Part shown: positions 7,294-15,594 of the stretch, piece by piece
Layout of the letters: every line of letters starts with the position of its first letter
Position numbering within the stretch: the first letter of the stretch is position 1
Source: JBEKIK01 sp050013075
GTDB lineage: Bacteria; Planctomycetota; Planctomycetia; Pirellulales; Thermoguttaceae
DNA length: 26,320 bases
Reading direction: 5' to 3'
NCBI GenBank assembly: GCA_050013075.1
Contig: JBEKFZ010000060.1
Span: 1-26,320, forward strand
The notes under the pieces: generated by a model
Seen by the model: the letters and a program-made list of their open reading frames with translations, nothing else
Database searches by the model: none
What the model was told of the DNA's origin: nothing
Position numbers and translations under genes: made by a program

Positions 7294-7429
7294 AGAGCCT
7301 ATCCAAAAACAATAATGTCATTCTGAGCGAAGCGAAGAATCTAGAAGGAACATATATCTAAAATGGGTAATATATTGCCAAATACGGAGATCCTTCGCTA
7401 CGCTCAGGATGACTTTTGGGATAGACTCT
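7294..7429. mobile_element. MITE-like element with 42-49 bp terminal inverted repeats
   Basis: The left arm 7294-7342 and right arm 7388-7429 are inverted copies. Apart from 7 extra bases in the left arm they differ at 5 of 42 positions. Ends read AGAGCCTATCC and GGGATAGACTCT. The inner part of each arm contains GTCAT(T/C)CTGAGCG, a sequence I know as a widespread dispersed repeat. The middle is 45 bp of AT-rich DNA with no gene. It ends immediately before the ribosome binding site of the next gene. Confidence 0.7.
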
Positions 7430-7450
7430 AAATCTCTTGGGAGGATATTT

Positions 7451-8806
7451 ATGTCTCGAATATGGGCCTTGATTTGTCTATCGGCCGCCGCCGGCGGCGT
7501 GGTGTTGATGGTAGTTTCCTATCGCCAAGCGCAAGATAGTTGTGGTTCGGGCGATAAGCGATACGTTCTTTATGTCGCCGAAAAAACCGAGGCGAAAACA
7601 GAGATGGGCAGGCCGGTTACGGTGTTTTTTTTGCCGGCTAGGAAAGTCGTGGATGAGTTTGTTAAAATCCTGGGCGGGACGACTGCTGCCGCGGGAAGAT
7701 CGTTCTTGCGAAATCACCAGGAAAAAGTGATCCTTTTTCCCGATTTCGAGCAACAATTCACCGCGGACATGCTTGTCTCGGGCAGGCTGCCCAAGCCCGG
7801 AACTACGGAAGTGCTTGCCGATCCGCGTACTACCGATCACGGCCCGATAAAGGCGGGCGATGAGAAATTGAGCGTAGTCGGAGTGCTTAAAAAGACAAAT
7901 TTACTACAACAGGACGCCTACTACGCCGCCGACAATCCGCCCCAGCGCGGCGCGCTCGATCCCAGCGGAAAAAAGTTGATCGGCGGTTTTATTGTTCCCT
8001 TGGAGGATTTGAAGCTGATCCGAGACATAAAACAACGGTTCCCGCGCGAGCAATTCACGGCGATTGCCGGATCGCAACGTTTGGATCGAGGCGCATACTA
8101 TAACTATATGATAGGAATGTCGCTTTTGTTAATCGGCGGTTCGGTCCTGCTTATAAGGAGTTATATGTTTGCCGCGCGGCGTATAACCAACGCCTGGATC
8201 GGCCCCCCGCTGGCGCAAATCAGCCGGCATTGGAAACTGTTCAGCCTGATGCACGTAATATACTTTGGCATTTGCATTATTGGCGCGCTGATCATATATG
8301 AAAAGCCGCTGCCGCAAGATTTCCTGCTTACGACGATAAGCGGACAAATCGAGAGTGAATCGGGAGTGCTCGGCGTGGCGGGCATGGCCTATGGGAGCCG
8401 GAACATTGCCCTGGCGGCCGTTACCACGCTGGTGATTAATTTCTTTGTCGGATCGATTTTAGTGATTACCTTGCCGTCGGTTATCGTGCCGGGGATAGGC
8501 GTATTCATGGCGCTGTTCCGTGCCGCCCTTTGGGGAATAATGATGGCGCCGACGAGCATGGCTCTTGCCGGGGCCATTCGTTTTCATTCGGTAACGCTGT
8601 TGCTGGAAGGCGAAGGATACATACTCGCCGCCTTTTTCGCGCTTTTGATGCCGATCTATCTTTTCAATCCGGCTGAGGGAAATAAACTCAGAGCGCGATA
8701 TGGGCACGCGCTGATGATGAACGTCAAGGGAAATATAATCGTATTCATCATGCTAGCCGTCGCCGCCTCGTATGAGGCAATTGAAGTGATTTTGCAAATG
8801 AGATAG
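7451..8806 (+). CDS. Multi-pass membrane protein with a MacB-like extracytoplasmic domain and a SpoIIM-like C-terminus
   Basis: 451 residues from ATG 7451, chosen because GGGAGG (7438-7443) precedes it; the frame extends back to 7409 inside the repeat element. One N-terminal membrane segment (WALICLSAAAGGVVLMVVSY) is followed by a soluble part (about 30-210). Its VSGRLPKPGTTEVLADPR and GDEKLSVVGVLKKT resemble the periplasmic domain of MacB/FtsX-type ABC permeases. About six membrane segments follow; the region with SVTLLLEGEGYILAAFFALL resembles SpoIIM/DUF95 proteins. Both similarities are by eye. No ATPase gene lies beside it. A role in envelope transport or signalling is possible, but I do not assign a function. 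Confidence 0.7.
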   Translation: MSRIWALICLSAAAGGVVLMVVSYRQAQDSCGSGDKRYVLYVAEKTEAKTEMGRPVTVFFLPARKVVDEFVKILGGTTAAAGRSFLRNHQEKVILFPDFEQQFTADMLVSGRLPKPGTTEVLADPRTTDHGPIKAGDEKLSVVGVLKKTNLLQQDAYYAADNPPQRGALDPSGKKLIGGFIVPLEDLKLIRDIKQRFPREQFTAIAGSQRLDRGAYYNYMIGMSLLLIGGSVLLIRSYMFAARRITNAWIGPPLAQISRHWKLFSLMHVIYFGICIIGALIIYEKPLPQDFLLTTISGQIESESGVLGVAGMAYGSRNIALAAVTTLVINFFVGSILVITLPSVIVPGIGVFMALFRAALWGIMMAPTSMALAGAIRFHSVTLLLEGEGYILAAFFALLMPIYLFNPAEGNKLRARYGHALMMNVKGNIIVFIMLAVAASYEAIEVILQMR

Positions 8807-8886
8807 AAAACAGCGGACATTGATTGAAAGTCAGGGTTTGTGAATAAATTGATATATCTGGGGCCTTTGATAGAAGGAATCTAGAT

Positions 8887-8990
8887 TATTGAGTCTCGGG
8901 TAATGAATGTCGCATTAAAAGTTTAGCCCGGGCACTTGTGCCCGGAGTTTTTCTATATTCCATACGACATCATTTACCTGAGTATCAATA
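8887..8990. mobile_element. MITE-like element, copy 1 (core A)
   Basis: 104 bp. The left end TATTGAGTCTCGGGTAATGA (8887-8906) and the right end 8965-8990 (CGACATCATTTACC... CAATA) are imperfect inverted repeats of about 26 bp. The centre holds the perfect hairpin CCGGGCAC, TT, GTGCCCGG (8928-8945). It aligns along its whole length with copy 2 at 17253-17355. If TA is the target, the element is TTGAG...CAA flanked by TA on each side. It fills the gap after the 7451-8806 gene. Confidence 0.8.
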
Positions 8991-9022
8991 AACTATCTAC
9001 CCCAGGATCGATGCGATATTAA

Positions 9023-11329
9023 CTATTGAATTCTCTTACAATAGATCACTATTCCCAAGGCCGCCGCGATTAAAAGAGCGATGGTCGATGGCTCTGGCAC
9101 AGGGGTCGTCGAGGAGCTGCCCGATTGGGATCCGCCGGACAAGGAAGCGATGGTAAACGTGGTCACTGCGCCGATGGTCAATGTGTCTTGGACCACGGAA
9201 CTCGCCGTCAAATTGCCGCCGTCTAGTATATAAGTGGTGCCCGTGCCGCTGATGTCGCCCACGGTATGCGTGCCGCTATCGACTTGGAACGTGGCGGTGG
9301 AAGAAGTGTATATTGATGAAGCCGCGGAGATCTGGCCCGTGGAAGACAACTTCAGAGTGCCCTCGCTGATGATCGTATCGCCGGCGTATGTATTGGTGGC
9401 GGTAAGGGTGAGCGTGCCGGAGCCGATTTTGGTCAGGCCGCCTTCACCGCTTAGAACGCCGGAAATGGTGCAAGCATAGCCGTTGGAGTCGATCGTTGCG
9501 CCGCCTGTGCCGATTGTGGTCGGGACGGCAAAATTCAGCGTGCCGATTGCCTCTATCTTGCCGCCTGACCAGGTGCAAGAGCCGCCGGTGGTCCAGTTCC
9601 CGGGCACGCCGCCGCCAAGGACGACCGCACAAGTCTTCAAAGTGCCGCCGTTGAGCAATAGATTGCCCGTGTACGTAGTGCCGCTGACGGTGTTGCCTAA
9701 TTGGACGTTCCAAGCCCAGACCGTGCCGCCGCTGTTGATCTCCAGCGTGCCGTTGTTCTGGTCGCCCACGTAAATAGTATCGTTGACCGTCAGCGCGCCG
9801 CCGGCGTTGACGGAGACCTTGTCGGCGGTCGTACTGCCGTTGCCGCCGATATACAAGGAAAAGCACACGGCGTTGTTCTGCGCGACAGTGACCAGGGCGC
9901 TTGTGCCTGAGCCGTTGCCGACTACGTATGCATTGTCGTCGTTCGTGGGCACGGCCGATGTCCACCATATCGTAGTAGGCCAATTGCCGGTATTGCCTTG
10001 CCAGGTTTGAGTGCCGTGGTTCACGGCAATCTCGTTGATGTATTGCTCGACATAGGTGTAGCCGACGGGATTGGTCAAGTTTCTATCCGTGGCGAGGTTG
10101 GGGTTCAGTCCGTGGGCGGTCTCCCAGGTGTCGGGCATGCCGTCGTTGTCCGAATCGAATCCGGCGGGCCTGGTTACCACGGTCATCGTCGGCTGCCCGC
10201 CCACTACAGACTCGTCATGAACTCTTGCATTACCCGAGGTTCCCAGCGACGTGAGTTGACCGACCAGCCTGGTATCGACCGGGTCGCGTACCAGCGAAGC
10301 CCCTGCGCTGGCGAGGACCTTGGCATAAGCCGTGGCGGCGCTGTCGATGGTTACCGGTATCACGGGTTGGTAAGTCAGCGTGGAGGAGGAGGAGAATGTC
10401 GGACCGGGATAAGTAGTAGATTGATAAAAGTCCGACGGGACGACCGCGACACTGTCAAGTACGCCGTTTTTGTTCAGGTCCTTCACGTTGCCGGTTTGAT
10501 AGACGTGGTCGGTCGCCGTGAATTCTCCGACAAACTGGTTGTTGGAACTGGGACCTGCGATAAAAGTGTTGCCAATGCAATCGAGATAATGGACCGCTCC
10601 TGAATGTCCGCCGCACAGGCCCGTGACTGCCCAGTTATACACTACGTTGTTGATGTACTGAATAGTTCCCTTAACCTTGGGACTGCGACTGGTGTTATCG
10701 ATAAACAGATTGTGGCTGAACGTGATGCCATCGGCATTTTCGATAAGGCCGCCAAAGTACTGCGGGTCGATCGGTTCGCCGATGATGCAGTTCTGGAATG
10801 TAACGGTGTAAGCAGCTACTTTGTCTTTGGTCACACCGATATCATCCCACCGTCCCCATTCGACCGAGACATGGTCGAAAATCATACTATTACCGTCGGT
10901 GACGTTGAGCGCTTTACTGCCGCTGGAGCTGTTGATGCCCGCGTGAAACCGCATATCTCTAATGATCACGTTGCTTTGGTTGCTCAGCGAGGTGGCATTT
11001 CCATACACGGTAATGCCGTCGCCCGGCGCTGTCTGCCCGGCAATGGTGATATTGCTGCTGATAGCAAGCGCGCTGGAGAGGTTAATAACGCCGCATGTAT
11101 CGAACACCACGATGCGATTGGATGCGCTGACCGCATCTCGCAACGATCCGGCGCCCGAGTCGTTAAGATTGGTGACGTGATACACCGTCCCTCCCCGTCC
11201 GCCGGTGACTAAAGCCCCGTAACCCTCCGCCTCGGCAAAGGCCTTTAGTTGGGCGAACGCGGTATTTTCACACAGGGTGAGACCGCTTATCACAAGCACA
11301 ATCGAAAGAATGAATGAATGCGTACGCAT
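9023..11329 (-). CDS. PEP-CTERM surface protein with pectate-lyase-like and PATR beta-strand domains
   Basis: 768 residues from ATG 11329, preceded by AGGG 7 nt upstream; the longer frame to 11377 lacks a signal peptide at its start. The signal peptide is MRTHSFILSIVLVISGL...AFAQ. Residues 30-330 resemble family 1 polysaccharide lyases or pectate-lyase-like right-handed beta-helices: EGYGALVTGGRGGTVYHVTN, GSLRDAVS, NITIAGQTAPGDGI, FDHVSVEWG. At about 386-405, FDSDNDGMPDTWE is a thrombospondin-3/EF-hand-like calcium loop, and KDLNKNGVLD is another. An autotransporter-associated beta-strand repeat follows (LTKIGSGTLTLTATNTYAGDT, SEGTLKLSS). The last 26 residues form a PEP-CTERM signal: VPEPSTIALL, hydrophobic helix, CKR. 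The protein is thus exosortase-sorted and likely acts on pectin-like polysaccharide; activity is unproven. No exosortase gene is in the window. Confidence 0.88.
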   Translation of the reverse strand: MRTHSFILSIVLVISGLTLCENTAFAQLKAFAEAEGYGALVTGGRGGTVYHVTNLNDSGAGSLRDAVSASNRIVVFDTCGVINLSSALAISSNITIAGQTAPGDGITVYGNATSLSNQSNVIIRDMRFHAGINSSSGSKALNVTDGNSMIFDHVSVEWGRWDDIGVTKDKVAAYTVTFQNCIIGEPIDPQYFGGLIENADGITFSHNLFIDNTSRSPKVKGTIQYINNVVYNWAVTGLCGGHSGAVHYLDCIGNTFIAGPSSNNQFVGEFTATDHVYQTGNVKDLNKNGVLDSVAVVPSDFYQSTTYPGPTFSSSSTLTYQPVIPVTIDSAATAYAKVLASAGASLVRDPVDTRLVGQLTSLGTSGNARVHDESVVGGQPTMTVVTRPAGFDSDNDGMPDTWETAHGLNPNLATDRNLTNPVGYTYVEQYINEIAVNHGTQTWQGNTGNWPTTIWWTSAVPTNDDNAYVVGNGSGTSALVTVAQNNAVCFSLYIGGNGSTTADKVSVNAGGALTVNDTIYVGDQNNGTLEINSGGTVWAWNVQLGNTVSGTTYTGNLLLNGGTLKTCAVVLGGGVPGNWTTGGSCTWSGGKIEAIGTLNFAVPTTIGTGGATIDSNGYACTISGVLSGEGGLTKIGSGTLTLTATNTYAGDTIISEGTLKLSSTGQISAASSIYTSSTATFQVDSGTHTVGDISGTGTTYILDGGNLTASSVVQDTLTIGAVTTFTIASLSGGSQSGSSSTTPVPEPSTIALLIAAALGIVIYCKRIQ

Positions 11330-11462
11330 AATGCCACCCTTATAACTAAAGAATTGAATTGACGAACGTTTGCGCATAATTATACTTTTATATCACATCT
11401 ATCACAAAAAAGCAACCTTTTTTATGGATTTTTATTGCCGCCGAACATTATATGTGGGTAAC

Positions 11463-11562
11463 ATTTTAGCCGTTTGCAGCCCTGAAAGGGCAGAAATTCT
11501 TTTAGCCCCAAAAAAGCCGCAATTCTGAAAATTATTTCATACAATTTTCAAACGGCTAAAAT
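11463..11562. mobile_element. MITE-like element with perfect 14-bp terminal inverted repeats
   Basis: ATTTTAGCCGTTTG (11463-11476) and CAAACGGCTAAAAT (11549-11562) are perfect inverted repeats enclosing about 72 bp. Inside is the hairpin GCCCTGAAAGGGC followed by AGAAATTCT, which resembles the left edge of the composite repeat at 21371-21404 (GCCATTTGCAGCCCCGAAGG). It lies between the lyase gene and the GH115 stop codon. Confidence 0.65.
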
Positions 11563-11571
11563 TTTACCGCT

Positions 11572-14130
11572 CTAGTAAATCTTTATCTGGCTTATGAGCA
11601 AGCCGGCGTCGAGCAGGAAGATGCGAATTTTCACAATTCCGTCCTTGTCTAGTTTGTGCGAAGACTTGCCAATGGAATAGCCGCGCAAGACGTTCTTTTC
11701 CCATTGAGGCGTTTCCGCCGCGCTTTGGACGTTTACAATCGTGGGCGATTCATCGCCGAAAGATATGGCATAGCGCAGTCCTCGGCCCTCGTGGATTCGG
11801 TGCGTCGGAACGCAAATCACCTCCGCGGTCCTTTGCCCGGCGGGAAGTTTAACCTCGTACTCCGCCGGCGGGGCTTTCGCCGCATTTTCATCCGGTATGC
11901 TGGGGTTCGTGACGGGAAGAATTGTCATGCTTGCACCGCTTACGCCAAGCCCCTTTATTATGTGCGGTTTTCCAAAACTCGCTTCACTCGTTTGTGAAAA
12001 ATCGGCGGCGGCAATGACGGCCACAGGCGAGTCTTGTTTGAATACGGTTTTATTTTTCGGCAATGCAGAGACGGACGGCATCTGAAAAACCGGACGGTTG
12101 CGCGGCTTCCAGTCCATCATTTTATTCCACTTTCCACCGGCTATTTCCTGGTTGTACATTCGGGTCAATCTTTGTATCTCGGAAAAAGCAAACCTGGCCT
12201 TCCCGGCATAGTCGGCGGATGAAATTGAAGCTGCCCCAACATCCAAAGCGCGGGCATCCTGCCCGCTTGATGCGGCCGAGACGGCCGCGCTCCCAAACGA
12301 GTCAACGCTCATTGCGGCGTAGAGAAACTTTTCATTCATGCGACACGCACATAATGTGGGATATAAAATCAATTGGAAATAAGCGTCTTTAAGTCGATCC
12401 GGCATTTTTTCGCCAAGCTCCGCGGCTTCCTTGCCGATTCTTTGGTACGCTTCCAATCGCTGCCGGGCTTCTTCGCGGCTGAAGGTGATCAAGTCCAGAT
12501 GCTCGGGTTTTCCAGTTTGGGCAAGCAGATAGTATTCTTGCTTTATATCGGCAATCCGTTCGGCGAATTCCGGGCCGAATGTCCTATCGGCCCAGCTCTT
12601 TATATAAAGATGTGCCTTTTCCGGGGGCCATTGATCGACGTTCCAGGCTAGATCCATAGCAAATTCAATTTCCGCCTCCGCCGGTTTAAGATCGCCGACG
12701 TTAAAGACCCAAAGCCGGCTGGCCCCATATTGATATGCCTTGTTCATTTCATAAGAGATCAGTTCGGGCGATGTCGACGAAAGCCAGAGATAGTCGCTCG
12801 GCGAGCCCCAGTACGACAGGTGATAATACACTCCGCTTTTGCCCGATCGCCGCTGTTCCTTTGGCGTGGAAAGCTGGCGGATGAAGCCGTGATTGTCGTC
12901 CGCCCAAACGATTGTGACGTCATCCGGCAATGCGATTCCCTTTTGATACAGTTGCAAGACCTCTTTATATGGGCAAAAAATCTGCGGAATTTCTTCAACG
13001 GGTTTTTCCAACCTTTTGGAAAGGATTTCACGCTGGTCGGCTATGACATTATTGATCAGTGCGATTTTCTTGTCCGTTTCTTTAGGACCCGGCATGTCTG
13101 AATCGTGAATCCCTCGCATCCCCATGGTATAGACCGACTCGTACTTGCTCGACTCTTTGGCGCGATCGTCCCAGTAGCGATGGATTTCTTTTTCATTCGT
13201 GTCATAACGCCACGGGCCCGGCGGTTTGCCGTATTCGCTTTGGAAGTTATTAGTCCACTCGTCAACGTTGTTCCGAAGCATCGGTTCGCAGTGGCTCGAT
13301 CCCACGACAATGGCATATTGGTCGGCGATTTTCGGATTTTCCTTGTAATAATAAAAAGCCTTGGTGCAGGGATGCATGGCCGGCCAGATAAAATTGGCTT
13401 TCAGTCGCAAGAGCAATTCGAATATTTTCGCATAAGTCTTCGGCCCGACGTCCTTGATGTCGGTGTCGATATTCGCCGCCGCCCAAGGCTTCAGTCCCCA
13501 ATCCTCGTCATTCAAAAATATTCCCCGATATTTCACCGACGGCGGTCCATCGACGATCATGCCGCCGCGAACGAACAACTTTTCATGTTTTTCCGGCCGG
13601 ACGTCCGCCCACCAATACCAAGGCGAAACGCCAATGCGTTTCGATAGCTCAAAAACGCCAAAAGCTGCCCCTCTTGGATCGCTGCCGGCAATCACCAGCG
13701 CGCGATCAATGCCATCCAGCGGTTGCTCCACCACCGTGATTAGGAATGTCTCCCATTTTCCCCGAATCCGGTCCGCCGGGAGTTTTTTCGCCTTGCACAT
13801 CTCTTGGATAAATTTCGACTTCTCGATTGTCCCGATGATAATTGCCGGCTTTGGAAGTTCTTCGCCATTCGTGCAAATGCCCGGTCGCGTCCCAGTGACA
13901 AGGGCGATATCTTTATCAAGGGCCTCCGCGGCAGTTTTCACGACCGCCGCATCGCCGGCATCGTATAAAATCTTGGCGTTATTTCCATCGTTGACCAACG
14001 GAAAGACCCCGGCGGTTTGATGAGTTTCCACCGTCAAATCCATGCTTCCCGCCGCAATTTCATTCCCCCGGAGCAATCCGCAAGCAAGAAAACAGAACAA
14101 CAGAAAGTAAAGTGGATAAATTTTCATCAT
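11572..14130 (-). CDS. Glycoside hydrolase family 115 (xylan alpha-1,2-glucuronidase)
   Basis: 852 residues, within the usual GH115 size. The signal peptide is MMKIYPLYFLLFCFLACGLLRG; Met2 (14127) is an equally good start. Family blocks are in order: RALVIAGSDPRGAAFGVFELS (about 150-165), VSPWYWWADV, KYRGIFLNDEDWGLKPWA (about 215), LRLKANFIWPAMH, VVGSSHCEPMLRNN, VTIVWADDNHGFIR and YHLSYWGSPSDYLW. It removes 4-O-methyl-glucuronic acid side chains from xylan or related glycans, extracellularly or in the periplasm. The C-terminal beta domain (about 745-852) is present. Residues about 611-629 (SAAVSAASSGQDARAL) are a low-complexity stretch encoded by two tandem hairpins, in a helical region that should tolerate an insert. 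It is divergent from nothing and follows the lyase-like gene in the same direction only after the order is reversed (GH115 upstream, lyase downstream, 194-bp gap). Confidence 0.93.
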   Translation of the reverse strand: MMKIYPLYFLLFCFLACGLLRGNEIAAGSMDLTVETHQTAGVFPLVNDGNNAKILYDAGDAAVVKTAAEALDKDIALVTGTRPGICTNGEELPKPAIIIGTIEKSKFIQEMCKAKKLPADRIRGKWETFLITVVEQPLDGIDRALVIAGSDPRGAAFGVFELSKRIGVSPWYWWADVRPEKHEKLFVRGGMIVDGPPSVKYRGIFLNDEDWGLKPWAAANIDTDIKDVGPKTYAKIFELLLRLKANFIWPAMHPCTKAFYYYKENPKIADQYAIVVGSSHCEPMLRNNVDEWTNNFQSEYGKPPGPWRYDTNEKEIHRYWDDRAKESSKYESVYTMGMRGIHDSDMPGPKETDKKIALINNVIADQREILSKRLEKPVEEIPQIFCPYKEVLQLYQKGIALPDDVTIVWADDNHGFIRQLSTPKEQRRSGKSGVYYHLSYWGSPSDYLWLSSTSPELISYEMNKAYQYGASRLWVFNVGDLKPAEAEIEFAMDLAWNVDQWPPEKAHLYIKSWADRTFGPEFAERIADIKQEYYLLAQTGKPEHLDLITFSREEARQRLEAYQRIGKEAAELGEKMPDRLKDAYFQLILYPTLCACRMNEKFLYAAMSVDSFGSAAVSAASSGQDARALDVGAASISSADYAGKARFAFSEIQRLTRMYNQEIAGGKWNKMMDWKPRNRPVFQMPSVSALPKNKTVFKQDSPVAVIAAADFSQTSEASFGKPHIIKGLGVSGASMTILPVTNPSIPDENAAKAPPAEYEVKLPAGQRTAEVICVPTHRIHEGRGLRYAISFGDESPTIVNVQSAAETPQWEKNVLRGYSIGKSSHKLDKDGIVKIRIFLLDAGLLISQIKIY
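12250..12288. repeat. Double hairpin inserted in-frame in the GH115 gene
   Basis: GCGGGCA, TCC, TGCCCGC (12250-12266) and GCGGCCG, AGA, CGGCCGC (12272-12288) are two perfect 7-bp hairpins 5 nt apart. Together they encode an Ala/Ser/Gly-rich peptide out of character with the enzyme. GCGGGCATCCTGCCCGC is a type I know as a dispersed intergenic repeat. Confidence 0.65.
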
Positions 14131-14272
14131 TTTGCTTTTCTTGATGAACGCCCCTTACGACCGTCGTTTAATTGTGATGCTTAAGCTAAACCTCGGGCAT
14201 TTTACATCATTCCGCCAACAAAACCAACATGCTAGCGCGCGTAGCTCAGCGGGTAGTGGGTAGCCCAGGTTA

Positions 14273-14584
14273 TCAACCGTTCAATTTCTTTTCCAAGGCC
14301 GAGCGGTCAAGAGTCGGCTCCTTGCGGCGTTCGGAAATCAGTTTCCAGAACTCATCGCTAGCACCTAGTTGCGTTTGTTCCTCATCAAGTCCCTGGACTC
14401 CCACTACGAGCGCGACGGGGTTGCCGCCGCACGTCACGATGACGCGATCAGATTGGGCGTCACTTACGCAGGCGTCCAAGTTGGTTTCGTGAATATCAAC
14501 TGTTTTCATAAAATGCTTGCGTTCAAAGGTTCGGATCGCAGCCAAATCCTCGGCAACGCTCACAGCATAACTTATAACGAACAC
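14273..14584 (-). CDS. Phd/YefM-type antitoxin with a RelE/ParE toxin remnant fused in front
   Basis: 103 residues. The antitoxin proper is about residues 26-103 (from ATG 14509): MKTVDIHETNLDACVSDAQ, then the Phd-like beta hairpin DRVIVTCGGNPVALVVGVQGLDEEQ and a C-terminal tail (FWKLISERRKEP, ALEKKL) that would bind a toxin. Upstream and in frame, residues 1-23 (VISYAVSVAEDLAAIRTFERK) look like the first strand and helix of a RelE/ParE toxin. The GTG at 14584 has GGAG 5 nt upstream, so the toxin's own start seems intact while the rest of the toxin is gone. No toxin gene follows downstream. It is an orphan antitoxin, perhaps still active as an anti-addiction module or a relic. If the fusion is not translated, the start is 14509. 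Confidence 0.65.
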   Translation of the reverse strand: MFVISYAVSVAEDLAAIRTFERKHFMKTVDIHETNLDACVSDAQSDRVIVTCGGNPVALVVGVQGLDEEQTQLGASDEFWKLISERRKEPTLDRSALEKKLNG

Positions 14585-14843
14585 ATCAACTCCGCTAAAA
14601 AATCTACTATTTATGTATAATTAGTTGTTATTTAGTATACACGCCATATTAGTTGATAACAAGCAATAAAGGGCTGTTACAACTGATATAACCATTAAAA
14701 CAGTGCTCCGGCCGGCCAATGAATGTAAGCCGTATAAAGTTCGGCTGACTCCTGGGCGAAAGTGATTATGGGCGAGCTTTTATTATCCCAGAAAAACATT
14801 GGCTTTGCTAATGGACCGGCCTTCACTGCTTAGGATTCAGAAC

Positions 14844-15527
14844 ATGGACCTCGCAACCGCGCCTTTTACCATCGACGGCTTTCCCCGTGATTTTGCGGCA
14901 AAGAATCGGCAATTAATGCGTCTCCAACTGCTCGACAAAAATTTTCATCGCCGGCTGGTAGAGACGTATCTCAGTTTTCAACCTCGGAACTCGTTCCAAG
15001 GGCTGCCGCCGCTGAAAGACGAAATCTGCGTGAAATGGGTGGAGGACATGATCCGCACGGGCATAAATTTCATTGCCGTTTGTCCCGCGTCGGGCATTGC
15101 GGGCCATACGGCCTTATTTCCCATCAACCAGCGCAAGTGCGAAATGCTCGTTGTGGTCTGGCCGCGATTCCAGAACATCGGCATCGGCACCGAATTGACG
15201 CGGTGCTGCGTTCACACGGCCGCCGGACTGGGCTTTGAAAAAATATGGCTTCCCGTCGATTCCACCAATCTTAGGGCCAGACACATTTATGCAAAATGCG
15301 GTTTTCAGTACACCGCGCATACGCAGTCGCGCGAACTGGATATGGTTTGCGATTTGAGCCGCTATCGAGTTAATGGGAGCAAAGAAACGACGGCTGCAAA
15401 AAATCCCGAACGAGACATTCCCAACATCCGAGGCGAATATGGACAGTCGCCGGAGAAGCAAATTTCCATCCCCCATTTCGATCTCGGCCCAGCCTTACTC
15501 CCGGCCGGCGAACAACCTCCGGCGTGA
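14844..15527 (+). CDS. GNAT-family N-acetyltransferase
   Basis: 228 residues from ATG 14844, chosen for AGGA (14832-14835) at 8-nt spacing; in-frame ATG 14811 and TTG 14799 are alternatives. The acetyl-CoA site is seen in RFQNIGIGTEL (family motif R/Q-x-x-G-x-G/A) after the beta strand CEMLVVVWP, and the C-terminal block STNLRARHIYAKCGFQYT is the usual N-x-x-A-x-x-x-Y-x-K-x-G-F. The core spans about 60-175. The last 50 residues (NGSKETTAAKNPERD onward) are polar and probably disordered. The substrate is unknown. The gene is convergent with the GT39 gene (67-bp gap). Confidence 0.82.
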   Translation: MDLATAPFTIDGFPRDFAAKNRQLMRLQLLDKNFHRRLVETYLSFQPRNSFQGLPPLKDEICVKWVEDMIRTGINFIAVCPASGIAGHTALFPINQRKCEMLVVVWPRFQNIGIGTELTRCCVHTAAGLGFEKIWLPVDSTNLRARHIYAKCGFQYTAHTQSRELDMVCDLSRYRVNGSKETTAAKNPERDIPNIRGEYGQSPEKQISIPHFDLGPALLPAGEQPPA

Positions 15528-15594
15528 AAAAATACCGCGTGGCCAGGCAAGTTGAGCCGAGTCGCCCAAGCCAACCAGACCCATCATTTTGTTA

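Noticed and set aside
14239..14262. tRNA-like sequence (GTAGCTCAGCGGGTAG)
   Set aside because: It resembles a tRNA D-arm, but the D-stem partner, anticodon arm and T-arm are missing. At most it is a truncated relic or old attachment site.
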